A program made the position numbers and the translations under genes. This document shows, in pieces, positions 56,904 through 64,000 of a DNA stretch of 64,000 bases (the first letter of the stretch is position 1; the number at the start of each line of letters is the position of its first letter). The notes beneath the pieces were generated by a model. It saw nothing but the letters and a program-made list of their open reading frames with translations. It was not told the origin of the DNA and ran no database searches. The stretch is from Solirubrobacteraceae bacterium (GTDB taxonomy: Bacteria; Actinomycetota; Thermoleophilia; Solirubrobacterales; Solirubrobacteraceae), in the NCBI GenBank assembly GCA_017882405.1, contig JADGPO010000143.1:42055-106054 (forward strand), written 5' to 3'.

Positions 56904-57701
56904 TTGGACGCTTATACAGTCGCGGCCGAGTCGTTCGAGTCGATCCCCGAGACGTCTTGTGCCGAGCGGGTTGTCGCGGACGTGTCCGCGATCGGCGCGG
57001 GGGTCGCGGACGCTGTGCGTGTCCGCGACTCGGTTCCGCTTTGGTTTCACACGTTCGCGCTTGCGCCCGGGATCTACACGCCTGGCATCGCGCGTGACCA
57101 CGGCTACCGCCTGGCGGCGCTCGGCGCTGATCGTTTTGCGGACCGCAGCGTGCTCGACATCGGCGCGTTTGACGGCTTTTACAGCTTCCTGGCGGAGGTC
57201 CGCGCCGCGCGGCGCATTGTCGCGGTCGACAATGAGCAGTACGTCGACTGGGTGCGGGCTCGCTTCGGCGTGACGCTGACGGGCGGCGGCGGCTTCCGGG
57301 CGATCGCCGGCCTGATCGGATCGGGGGTCGAGTATCACCGTATGGACGCCCTGGACGTGCACGAACTCGGCGAGCGCTTCGATGTTGCGTTGTGCTTCGG
57401 AATCCTCCACCGGGTGACCGACCCGATCGCGCTGCTGCGCGCGCTCGCGAGCGTGCTCACCCCGGGCGGAGAAATCGTAGTGGAGACGTACGGCTCGCGC
57501 CTCCCCGCGGACGTCGCGGCGATCGAGGTTCATGAGCCTGGGGACGTGTACGCGCGCGATGACTTCGTCTACTGGGGCTTCCCCTTGGAGGGTCTGCGGA
57601 GACTGGGGCGGATCGTCGGCCTCGACGAACTCGAGGTCGTCGCCCAGCTGGAGGTCGACGGCCACCCGCGGATCCTCGCGGTGTTGCGAGCCGCGGGCTG
57701 A
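56904..57701 (+). CDS. SAM-dependent methyltransferase (CmoB/DUF1698-like)
   Basis: The 265-residue protein starts at TTG 56904 behind AGAGGTGA. It shows SVLDIGAFDGFYSFLAEVRA (motif I), RRIVAVDNEQYVDWVRARFG, RFDVALCFGILHRVTDPIAL and LTPGGEIVVETYGSRL, similar to the wobble-uridine carboxymethyl transferase CmoB and DUF1698. The residues before the methyltransferase domain, including DSVPLWFHTFALAPGIYTPG, are typical of this group. The substrate could be a tRNA or a small molecule. A GTG at 56919 is an alternative start. Confidence 0.82.
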   Translation: MDAYTVAAESFESIPETSCAERVVADVSAIGAGVADAVRVRDSVPLWFHTFALAPGIYTPGIARDHGYRLAALGADRFADRSVLDIGAFDGFYSFLAEVRAARRIVAVDNEQYVDWVRARFGVTLTGGGGFRAIAGLIGSGVEYHRMDALDVHELGERFDVALCFGILHRVTDPIALLRALASVLTPGGEIVVETYGSRLPADVAAIEVHEPGDVYARDDFVYWGFPLEGLRRLGRIVGLDELEVVAQLEVDGHPRILAVLRAAG

Positions 57702-57722
57702 CCGCGCTTTCCGGTCGCGCGG
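57702..57722. terminator. Hairpin between convergent genes
   Basis: CCGCGC (57702-57707) and GCGCGG (57717-57722) flank a TTTCCGGTC loop between the convergent methyltransferase and phosphodiesterase stops. It could work in both directions, though there is no T-run. Confidence 0.35.
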
Positions 57723-57723
57723 C

Positions 57724-58470
57724 TCAGGCTGCCAACGACGTCTCGGCAAGCTCGCAGCGAAGCGCCGCCGGTCGATCGGTCGTGATCGCGTCGATGCCGA
57801 GGGCAGCGGCTCGCGCTGCGAGCGTGGCGTCGTTGATCGTCCCGGTTGTGACGCTGAGGCCGTCGGACCGCAGGCGGTTGACTAGTCCAGGGTGGAGAAG
57901 GAAGTGTTCGATGCAGACGCCGCCGACCCCGGCAAGCGCCGCCCATCGCGCGAGCGCGGCGGGCGCATAGTCGGCCCACGCCACCAGCCGCGCTTGCATC
58001 CCCTGGTGCACGGTTTCCTCGCAAGCGACCGTATGGAAGGAGAGAACCTCCACCCGGCCGCGGTCCCGCTTCGCTCCCGCCATCCGGCACACCGCGGCGG
58101 CGGTAGCCCGCGCCAGTTCAGGATCGCCGTGAGCTTTGACCTCGACCTGCACCGTGAGGCCGAGGGGCGCGTCGTCCAGCAGCTCGTCGAGGAGCATTGG
58201 CGTCTCGTTCGTCGGGGCCCCGTCACGGTCGCGCAGCCGAGCGGTCCGAAGGTCGCGCCAATCTGTTTGGTGCGCCCAGCCGCGCAACGTCGTACCGGTG
58301 CGCAGCCACGGGTCGTGAAGCAGGACCAGCCGTCCGTCGGCGGTCAGGCAGGCGTCGGTTTCGAGGCCGTCGACCGGACCTGCGAGCGTGGCCTGCAGCG
58401 CTGCTCGCGACGAGTCGGGTCCGGGCTCGCGGCCGAGGCGGTGCGCGTACAACGGGGTCAGCGTCGCCAC
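57724..58470 (-). CDS. Glycerophosphodiester phosphodiesterase family protein
   Basis: The 248-residue TIM-barrel protein has GDPD motifs: LYAHRLGREPGPDSSRAALQ for the first catalytic His-Arg pair, GLETDACLTADGRLVLLHDP for the ExD metal site and second His, VQVEVKAHGD, and the terminal GIDAITTDRPAAL. It hydrolyses glycerophosphodiesters to glycerol-3-phosphate and an alcohol. No signal peptide is seen, so it is cytoplasmic. The gap 58471-58759 upstream holds nothing recognisable. Confidence 0.88.
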   Translation of the reverse strand: MATLTPLYAHRLGREPGPDSSRAALQATLAGPVDGLETDACLTADGRLVLLHDPWLRTGTTLRGWAHQTDWRDLRTARLRDRDGAPTNETPMLLDELLDDAPLGLTVQVEVKAHGDPELARATAAAVCRMAGAKRDRGRVEVLSFHTVACEETVHQGMQARLVAWADYAPAALARWAALAGVGGVCIEHFLLHPGLVNRLRSDGLSVTTGTINDATLAARAAALGIDAITTDRPAALRCELAETSLAA

Positions 58471-58759
58471 GACCTCAGTGTCGCTGGCTGCTCCCGCTCA
58501 GATGTCGCGCGCCTGTTACCGACCCGTTGACAGATCGTGAAAACGGGCGTCACAAACGACGCCTTTCGTTGGCGAGATGGACGCGTTCGTCTCTGCTGGT
58601 GCCAGTTGGCTTGGGCGCCAGCGGGGGCGTGGATGCCGGGCGTGACCGAGGTCACGGGTTGCTGAGGCGGGTGACCAAAGCGCGACAGCCCGCTGTGCGC
58701 TGCGGCCGGCTCCACCCGCCCGAGGCGTCCCCGATCTCGGTTGGGCGACAATCCTGTCG

Positions 58760-59014
58760 ATGACGCTCGTTGACATCCAGCAGCAGCGCTTGCTAGAGCG
58801 GCTGCGTCAGGCCTGCGAGCAGCCGGTTGCTTTTTCCGAGTTGCACGCCGGCGGGATTGACTTCCCGGCCGCGGTCGTTTCGGAGCTCGAGCTGAACGGA
58901 TATGCGATCGAGCGTGTCTATGACCACGGGCGGATGGTCGGCGTGCGCCTGCTCGGCCCAGAACCCCCCGAAGCGCCCGCCGCACGCCGGCAGCGGCCCT
59001 GGCCGCACCGGTAG
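58760..59014 (+). CDS. Small winged-helix-like hypothetical protein
   Basis: The 84-residue protein is made of QQQRLLERLRQACEQPVAFS, ELHAGGIDFPAAVVSELELN and GYAIERVYDHGRMVGVRLLG, a helix-helix-wing pattern like the N-terminal HTH_11-type domain of BirA-family proteins. Stand-alone versions of about 80 residues occur in actinobacteria, with no known function. 59015-59300 shows no clear gene. Confidence 0.6.
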   Translation: MTLVDIQQQRLLERLRQACEQPVAFSELHAGGIDFPAAVVSELELNGYAIERVYDHGRMVGVRLLGPEPPEAPAARRQRPWPHR

Positions 59015-59308
59015 CCAGCCACCGTGCACCCGCGATTCCCCACAGATCGCCCGGGCTGTGAGTCCGGCGCGTGCAGAGCCGTCAGCGCCCCCGGAGCCGG
59101 TACGCGCCGGCGACGTAAGGCGGTAGGGCGGTAGGGCGGCGATCCTGGCGCTGATGTCCGGGGCTCACCGGATCCTCGACGCCGGCGGCATCGCCGGAAC
59201 AGCCAAGAACCGTCAGCACCGGCGGTTCTCTCGTGCTGGGGGACCGCGGGTTGGTCGACCAGGTTGCGCAGACCGTACACGCACCGCCCTACCTGCTCGG
59301 CGCCCCCG

Positions 59309-59570
59309 CTGGTGATCGCAATTGTGGTCAGCGGCAAGGGTCTTCTCGCCTTCGACGCCCGGCGGGCGGCCCAGAACATGATGCTGGCGGCGTGGAGCGA
59401 GGGGGTCGTCTCCTGCCCGAACGGAATCGCGAATCTGGACAGCCTGGCCGAGCTGTTCGGACTCGAGGCGGATGAGCAGGTTTAGATCCTGCTCTCGTTC
59501 AGCTATCCGGCGCGCGCGGGACGTGGAAGCGCGCCCACCCGAGGAGTGGTCGAGGACGACCGAAGCCAGC
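59309..59570 (+). pseudogene. Nitroreductase-family C-terminal remnant
   Basis: The text LAFDARRAAQNMMLAAWSEG, CPNGIANLDSLAELFGLEAD, then a TAG at 59483-59485, then ILLSFSYPARAGRGSAPTRG, matches the last third of FMN nitroreductases. The N-terminal FMN-binding part is absent, and the stop splits the remainder. Confidence 0.6.
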
Positions 59571-59599
59571 CCGCGCGCGCGGCGCGCCTCCACACAGAG

Positions 59600-60060
59600 C
59601 TCGTCGAGCGGCCAGTTCGTGCTCGGGCCCTACGGCAGCGACTCGGCGCGCGCGGTCACCGCGGCCCGGTCGGGCGCGGTCGTCTGGAACCACGGCGCGG
59701 CCGCGGACGACGTCCAGCGCCTCCCTGGCGTGGTCTCGGTGCCGTCCCCGGCCAGCCGCTGCCTGGTCGCGCTCGGTCGGGCGGTCGCCGCGCTCCGGCC
59801 CGCCGCCACGATCGCGCTCGTGACGGCGACGGTCGTTTCGCTGGTTTCGCTCGGGAAGGGCTCGAGCGGGCAGAGTCAGCGCTTGGCCTCGGCATCCTCG
59901 CCTGCTTCTCCTTCCGCGCCCCGCCGACCGCCGTTGCTGCCGCCAGGGCGGATGCGATCCTGGTCTGTGGGCCGGTCGGGGCCGAAGTCGTGCTCTTCCG
60001 CGCGCTGGCGCGCCTAGAGGCCCAGCTGGCGATCAGGCACCACAGACGAAGCTACCGCGA
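59600..60060 (+). pseudogene. ABC-type periplasmic-binding-protein-like receptor, frameshifted remnant
   Basis: One frame reads GQFVLGPYGSDSARAVTAAR, VVWNHGAAADDVQRLPGVVS and VPSPASRCLVALGRAVAALR, as in type 1 periplasmic (branched-chain amino-acid type) binding proteins. Near 59835 the text continues in another frame as RFAGFAREGLERAESALGLG and ADAILVCGPVGAEVVLFRAL. The start and end of the protein are missing. This is a decayed receptor gene. Confidence 0.6.
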
Positions 60061-60140
60061 GCCGGTGGACGACGCCCATGAAGGTGCACCAGCCCCGCAG
60101 TGCCAACCAGTGGCTTCCGCTCCCCGCCTTGCGACGCTAC

Positions 60141-60190
60141 GCGCCGTCGGCGGCATTCGGGCTGAAGCTGAGGATGCCGGCCGCAGGGCC
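60141..60190 (+). repeat. 50-bp inverted repeat, left copy
   Basis: It matches 60729-60778 in inverse orientation with 47 of 50 identical. The core is GGCATTCGGGCTGAAGCTGA followed by GGATG. The interval between the copies (about 540 bases) has no intact gene. The copies may be ends of a decayed mobile element. Confidence 0.8.
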
Positions 60191-60728
60191 TGCTCACTTC
60201 CTGACACGACTCCCATCGAAACGGCTGTGTGAGCGGCCCGCGAACTTAATAGTAGGCGCGCGAAGGGCCATCCCGATGCTCATGATCAGTCCCTCAGCTG
60301 CAGGCTAACCGCGACGAGTGGGCAGCCCCGAGCGCCGATCGACAACAGAACATGTCTCGAGCGTCTGCCCTCCCGCGAGGGTCCTGCTCTACGTTCGCGT
60401 GGTAAGGGTTTTCCACCCGTCCTGCCCCCGGTCCGGCTGGAGGCCCGCGACGCCTCGTCCGTCCGGTGCTTGTGTTGAGCGACCTGGGTTTTGGGGTCGT
60501 CAAACTCTCATGAACCTTGTCGTTGAAGGAGCGTAGCGCGAGCTTTCTGGCGGTGCGATCGGTACACGCGGCTTTGCTCGGCTGGCTTGTGGGCTCGAGC
60601 AGGAACACTTCGACGGGGGACTGGCCGAGCGTGCTGATGCCGCTCGGCGGAATCGGATAGCCCGCGTCCGACTCTTGGGGTCTGCGCACCATAAACGCGC
60701 GCGATAGGAGTAGAGTCGAACCCGAGTT
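60191..60728. other. Stretch between inverted repeats without recognisable gene
   Basis: Neither strand gives convincing protein text, and all frames are short or of chance composition. It could be the gutted interior of a mobile element. Confidence 0.35.
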
Positions 60729-60778
60729 GGCCCTGCGGCCAGCATCCTCAGCTTCAGCCCGAATGCCACTGACGGCGC
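60729..60778 (-). repeat. 50-bp inverted repeat, right copy
   Basis: Partner of 60141-60190; the three mismatches are a G/A and two C/T changes. No transposase is recognisable between the two copies. Confidence 0.8.
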
Positions 60779-60960
60779 TGCGTTGCGCCACGAGGCATTG
60801 GGCGGCGGTTACTGGTTGCGACTGCGTGGCCGGTGCTGTACTTCTACGGGCGTTACCCCACCGGCCCGGTGGCCGCGTCCCAATCTGATTGAACGCTCGG
60901 GGGTTCTAGCCTCTTCCTTCCCCGCGCGGACCCAACAGAGGGACGGGAAGGCTTGACACC

Positions 60961-61158
60961 GTGACGCGTAGGACACGCGACCACCCAGAGCGCAGGCGAG
61001 GCGAACTCAATCGCGATCGCACTATCCACCGGGTCTCCTCGGCGGTCGATGCCCAACGACGCCTGAACGCCCGGCGAGCGGTTGGAAGCGGGACCAAGGC
61101 GGACCCGGTCGGTCCGAGCGATTCCCGCTACGCGTACCTGACGCGATCGTACGATTAG
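60961..61158 (+). CDS. Possible small basic protein
   Basis: A 65-residue frame starts at GTG 60961 with GGGAAGG about 10 bases upstream. It is rich in Arg and Asp (TRRTRDHPERRRGELNRDRT), ends SDSRYAYLTRSYD, and resembles no family I know. It may be real or chance. Confidence 0.3.
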   Translation: MTRRTRDHPERRRGELNRDRTIHRVSSAVDAQRRLNARRAVGSGTKADPVGPSDSRYAYLTRSYD

Positions 61159-61168
61159 GGGCATTCCG

Positions 61169-61603
61169 ATGGCCCATTTCAAGTGTCTGGGGTGTATGAC
61201 GCGCCTACACAGGACGGAATGCCAAGCCGATCCGATCGGGGATCTATGTCCTGTCTGCGGCTCGCTGTTAGAGCCAGTCGGCGACTTGGGTGAGATCGTC
61301 GGGTACCGCGTAATCGAGACACGCGGCAGCACGACGCACCGCGGCGCATCGGTGGCGGGCCAACTGATCGCCGGGCGCGTCGGCGAGATCATCGCTCGAC
61401 GCGAGCTCAAGCACGCACGAGTCCGGCTCGAAATCGAAAGCTGCGACGCTCACTGTGTCCCACAAGTCCAAGCCGTGAGCTCTCGCGCTCCCGACATGGG
61501 CGACGAAAGCAGTGAGACGCCGCCGCCGCGCTCCCATCACAGCCGCGCCGCCGCGAGTGCCGCCCGTCGTCGGCAAGTCACGCACCGTCTCAAGCCCGTC
61601 TGA
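61169..61603 (+). CDS. Zinc-ribbon-like hypothetical protein
   Basis: The 144-residue protein has an N-terminal zinc-ribbon pattern with FKCLGCMTRLHRTEC and DLCPVCGSLLEPVGDLG (Cys 6, 9, 27 and 30 as probable ligands). A charged middle and a basic, low-complexity tail follow. It lies 30 bases before the sigma-factor gene on the same strand, so the two may be co-transcribed. The function is unknown; an accessory role in transcription is only a guess from position. Confidence 0.6.
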   Translation: MAHFKCLGCMTRLHRTECQADPIGDLCPVCGSLLEPVGDLGEIVGYRVIETRGSTTHRGASVAGQLIAGRVGEIIARRELKHARVRLEIESCDAHCVPQVQAVSSRAPDMGDESSETPPPRSHHSRAAASAARRRQVTHRLKPV

Positions 61604-61633
61604 GCGACGCGGGCCGAACGCGAACGCGACCAG

Positions 61634-62794
61634 ATGTCAGTAGCGGAACTTCGGGAGCTTGAAGAGGTCAAGGGTCTGATCATGCGCGGCCAGCGGGTTG
61701 GCGTGCTCACGAACGCCGAGATCGCGATCGCCACGGTCGAGCTCGGCCTCGACGAAGCAGACGTCGAGGAGTTGCACAGCCTGTTCGAGCGCTGTGAAAT
61801 CGAGCTGGTCGAGGAAATCGACCCCGCCGCTGCGGCGTGCCTGAACATTGAGCGCGCGCCCGAGAAGCGCGCCCGCCGGGAGGTTCCGCTGGATCTCAAG
61901 CCGGAGGGGACTACCGACGCGCTGCAGCTGTTCCTCAAGGCCATCGGCAAGGCGCGGCTACTCACCGCTCGGGAGGAGGTTGGTCTCGCCAAGCGGATCT
62001 GGCGCGGCGACCTGGACGCCAAGCAGAAGATGGTCGAGTCGAACCTGCGTCTGGTCGTTTCGATCGCGAAGAACTATCGCAACCAGGGGCTGCCTTTTCT
62101 CGACCTGATCCAGGAGGGCACGATTGGCCTCGTCCGTGCGGCGGAGAAGTTCGACTACCGCAAGGGCTTCAAGTTCTCGACCTACGCCACCTGGTGGATC
62201 CGGCAGGCGATCGCTCGCGCGCTTGCTGACCAGGCGCGGACGATCCGGATCCCCGTCCACGTCGTCGAGAAGCTCAACAAGATCGGGCGCGCCGAGCGCG
62301 AACTCGTGACGGAGCTCGGTCGCGAGCCGACGGCGGAGGAGATCGCGGACGTCGTAACGGGCATCAAGCCCGGCGAGGTCGACTCGATCAAGCGCTGCGC
62401 ACAAGCGCCGATCTCGCTCGAGAAGCCGGTCGGTGACGAGCAGGAGTCCGAGTTCGGCCAGTTCATCGCCGACGAGCAAGCCCAGTCTCCATACGAGCGG
62501 GCCGTGGAGATCCTGACCAATGAAGCCTTGCGAGACGCGCTCGAGAACCTCAGCTACCGAGAGCGCCGCGTGCTCGAGCTTCGGTACGGCCTCGGCGGCG
62601 AGCACCCGTGCACGCTCGACGAGGTCGGGCGCACGTTCAACGTCACGCGCGAGCGGATCCGCCAGATCGAGAATCAGTCGCTGAAGAAGCTCCAGAACCT
62701 CCGCGAAGCCCAGCAGCTGCGCGACGACGTCGAGACGATTTCAGGCTTTGCGCTGCGCCGCTCGGGCGCCGAATCTAGGCGCCCGTCGAGGTGA
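61634..62794 (+). CDS. SigA/RpoD-like primary-type sigma factor
   Basis: The 386-residue protein has a complete group 1/2 sigma layout: a short region 1.1-like start ([20 protein letters not shown]), region 1.2 ([20 protein letters not shown]), region 2 with the -10-binding [20 protein letters not shown], region 3 ([20 protein letters not shown]) and region 4 with [20 protein letters not shown]. The chromosome presumably has its own housekeeping copy, so this one, surrounded by IS and pseudogene debris, is probably an extra HrdB-like sigma. Group 2 status is inferred from context. Confidence 0.9.
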   Translation: MSVAELRELEEVKGLIMRGQRVGVLTNAEIAIATVELGLDEADVEELHSLFERCEIELVEEIDPAAAACLNIERAPEKRARREVPLDLKPEGTTDALQLFLKAIGKARLLTAREEVGLAKRIWRGDLDAKQKMVESNLRLVVSIAKNYRNQGLPFLDLIQEGTIGLVRAAEKFDYRKGFKFSTYATWWIRQAIARALADQARTIRIPVHVVEKLNKIGRAERELVTELGREPTAEEIADVVTGIKPGEVDSIKRCAQAPISLEKPVGDEQESEFGQFIADEQAQSPYERAVEILTNEALRDALENLSYRERRVLELRYGLGGEHPCTLDEVGRTFNVTRERIRQIENQSLKKLQNLREAQQLRDDVETISGFALRRSGAESRRPSR

Positions 62795-62841
62795 TCGTGG
62801 ATCTCCGGGCTGGGCGCGACGCCGACGAGGGGGACCGTCGG

Positions 62842-62995
62842 TCAGCCGACCAACCAGATCGCGCCGTCGCGCACCTCGACCGGGAATGTCTTCAGCGATC
62901 GGGCGCCGGTCGTTGCCTTCACAGCGCCCGCCAGCGGCTTGAATGCGCCCCGGGGACCCCGCACCATCTCCTTCAGCGCCTCCGACCGCCTCGCG
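62842..62995 (-). pseudogene. Rieske 2Fe-2S protein C-terminal fragment
   Basis: The minus strand reads MVRGPRGAFKPLAGAVKATT then GARSLKTFPVEVRDGAIWLV, the typical ending of small Rieske ferredoxins. The cluster-binding CxH motifs are absent, so only the tail remains. The rest of 62795-63190 is not recognisable. Confidence 0.4.
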
Positions 62996-63189
62996 ATCTC
63001 CCACCGCGCCGCGACCAACCCCGGATCCACGCCACCGGCCCTCACCCCGGCCGTGACCCGGACAGCACCGAAAGCGCGCCCTGCTTCGCGACTTAGCGCA
63101 GCTTCATCACCGTCAAGCGATCAACCCCGGCACCGTCCCCGCCCCGCTGAGCGCGCTCTCGCCGCCCACCAGCCCGATCCAGATCTCAT

Positions 63190-63358
63190 ACCTCTCAAGA
63201 CAACGATCGAGCCAGTATTCGGGCAGATCAAGTTCAACCGGCGGATCGATCGCTTCCAACGAAGAGGCAGGTCCGCCGCTCGCTCAGAGTGGCGCTTGGC
63301 GGCAGCGACGCACAACCTGCTGGAGCTCCACAGCCACTGGATCGCCGCCACCGGCTAA
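63190..63358 (+). pseudogene. Transposase C-terminal fragment (IS1182-like)
   Basis: The frame ends TIEPVFGQIKFNRRIDRFQR, SEWRLAAATHNLLELHSHW and stops at 63358, matching the conserved C-terminus of DDE transposases of the IS1182 type (EPVFGQIK motif with its catalytic Glu). Upstream text in the same frame is unrelated, so the gene is truncated. Confidence 0.65.
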
Positions 63359-63369
63359 CGGAACCCCGC

Positions 63370-63752
63370 TCATGCCACACCGCCTTCCTGCGACCGCCAC
63401 GGCCGCGCGAGCGCCCGCAGCGCTGCCCGGTCGACTTTCGCGTATATCGCAGTGGTCTTCTGCTCGCGGTGGCGCAGCACCTGACCGATCTCCCGCAAAG
63501 AGGCGCCGCGCCTGAGCATCTCCGTCGCGGCCGTGTGCCGCAGCCGATGCGGCCCCACGCGCGGCAATCCGGCCCGGTCGCACGCTGCGCGGACAACCCA
63601 CGCGATCGCGCTCCGATCAAGCTCCCCACGCGGCGCCTTGACGCGCAAGAACAGCGCTCGCCACTCGCACCGCGGGCGACGGCGAAGATAGGACATGATC
63701 GCCTCACCGACATCCGTCGGAGGCCGCGCCGGCGTGAGCGACGCGTCGATCG
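63370..63752 (-). pseudogene. Tyrosine recombinase (integrase) C-terminal fragment
   Basis: It shows PPTDVGEAIMSYLRRRPRCE, ALFLRVKAPRGELDRSAIAW, GPHRLRHTAATEMLRRGASL and GQVLRHREQKTTAIYAKVDR, with catalytic HxxR, His and Tyr. Upstream of about 63752 the frame is antisense to a DUF6431-type gene, so the N-terminal half including the first catalytic Arg is lost. Confidence 0.7.
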
Positions 63753-63770
63753 CGTGCGCCCATGACCGCG

Positions 63771-64000
63771 CTAGCGGCCGATCGCCTCGGCGCGGCGAGC
63801 GAACGTACGCAGCCAGCCGCGCACGGTCCCCGGCGGGCGACCGAGCCTCGCCGCGATCGTGCGGTGCCCAGCGCCCCCAGCCTTGTCCAGCAGCGCTGAG
63901 CCGATCACCTCCGCGCCATCGCGCCGGCGCGGCACCGACCAGGCGGGCAGCAGCACGTGTGTCGTCTCGCACGCCCGACAGTACGCTCGCCGCGGCCGCA
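63771..64000 (-). CDS. DUF6431-type protein (zinc finger plus HTH), truncated at both ends
   Basis: The frame is open to the window edge and reads YCRACETTHVLLPAWSVPRR then GHRTIAARLGRPPGTVRGWL, a short zinc finger and helix-turn-helix as in DUF6431 proteins linked to mobile elements. A stop at 63771 cuts it where the integrase fragment begins. The left part of the gene lies outside the window. Confidence 0.6.
   Translation of the reverse strand, partial: RPRRAYCRACETTHVLLPAWSVPRRRDGAEVIGSALLDKAGGAGHRTIAARLGRPPGTVRGWLRTFARRAEAIGR

Overview
The window is about 64 kb of GC-rich DNA with dense, overlapping genes, many GTG/TTG starts and short hydrophilic proteins. This suggests a high-GC actinobacterium, possibly from the Solirubrobacterales/Thermoleophilia side of the phylum; that placement is inferred from gene style and family recognition, not from a marker gene. 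No rRNA or tRNA gene was recognised.

Layout. (1) 1-13.5 kb is a methylated-amine module. It holds an MttB-type methyltransferase (partial), an IclR regulator, a corrinoid protein, a MetV/MetF-like pair, a methyl-tetrahydrofolate:corrinoid methyltransferase, a ferredoxin-ASKHA corrinoid activator and a DUF1638 protein. Facing them is a dimethylglycine/sarcosine-type dehydrogenase with EtfB, EtfA and a membrane Fe-S oxidoreductase. (2) 13.6-20.5 kb is mixed: two tandem secreted paralogues, a hexapeptide acetyltransferase, an MFS remnant, a MetE-like enzyme, a Flp pilin, a methyltransferase, DUF2237 and a RsbW-like ATPase. (3) 20.8-23.9 kb is pqqABCDE. (4) 24-45 kb is a large tetrahydromethanopterin/methanofuran (H4MPT/MFR) C1 island. 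It has the oxidation enzymes Fae, MtdB, Mch and FhcABCD, and cofactor genes including FolE, beta-RFAP synthase, MfnB, MfnE- and MfnF-like proteins, ATP-grasp ligases, a CitG-like protein, a DHPS-like protein, a pterin dehydratase, DUF447 and DUF1464. (5) 45.2-47.4 kb is a cupredoxin-like protein plus a PQQ alcohol dehydrogenase. (6) 47.7-64 kb is accessory and decaying: two MntP-like exporters, remnants of ABC, VapC, OsmC, nitroreductase, receptor, Rieske and IS genes, a glycoside hydrolase, an acyl-CoA dehydrogenase, a repeat protein, an extra SigA-like sigma factor, and integrase/transposase fragments at the right edge.

How it fits together. PQQ from the pqq genes would serve the alcohol dehydrogenase, which would make formaldehyde (or another aldehyde). 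Fae would condense formaldehyde with H4MPT, and MtdB, Mch and FhcABCD would carry it to formate, with many of the cofactor genes alongside. The left-hand module would feed methyl groups from betaine- or amine-like substrates through a corrinoid protein to folate, and oxidise the remaining N-methyl groups through ETF.

Most striking observation. A near-identical 77-bp unit occurs twice, once between the M17 aminopeptidase and folE and once between fhcB and fhcA. In both places it encodes the same 22-codon ORF, whose start overlaps the upstream stop (ATGA) and whose stop overlaps the downstream start (GTGA).
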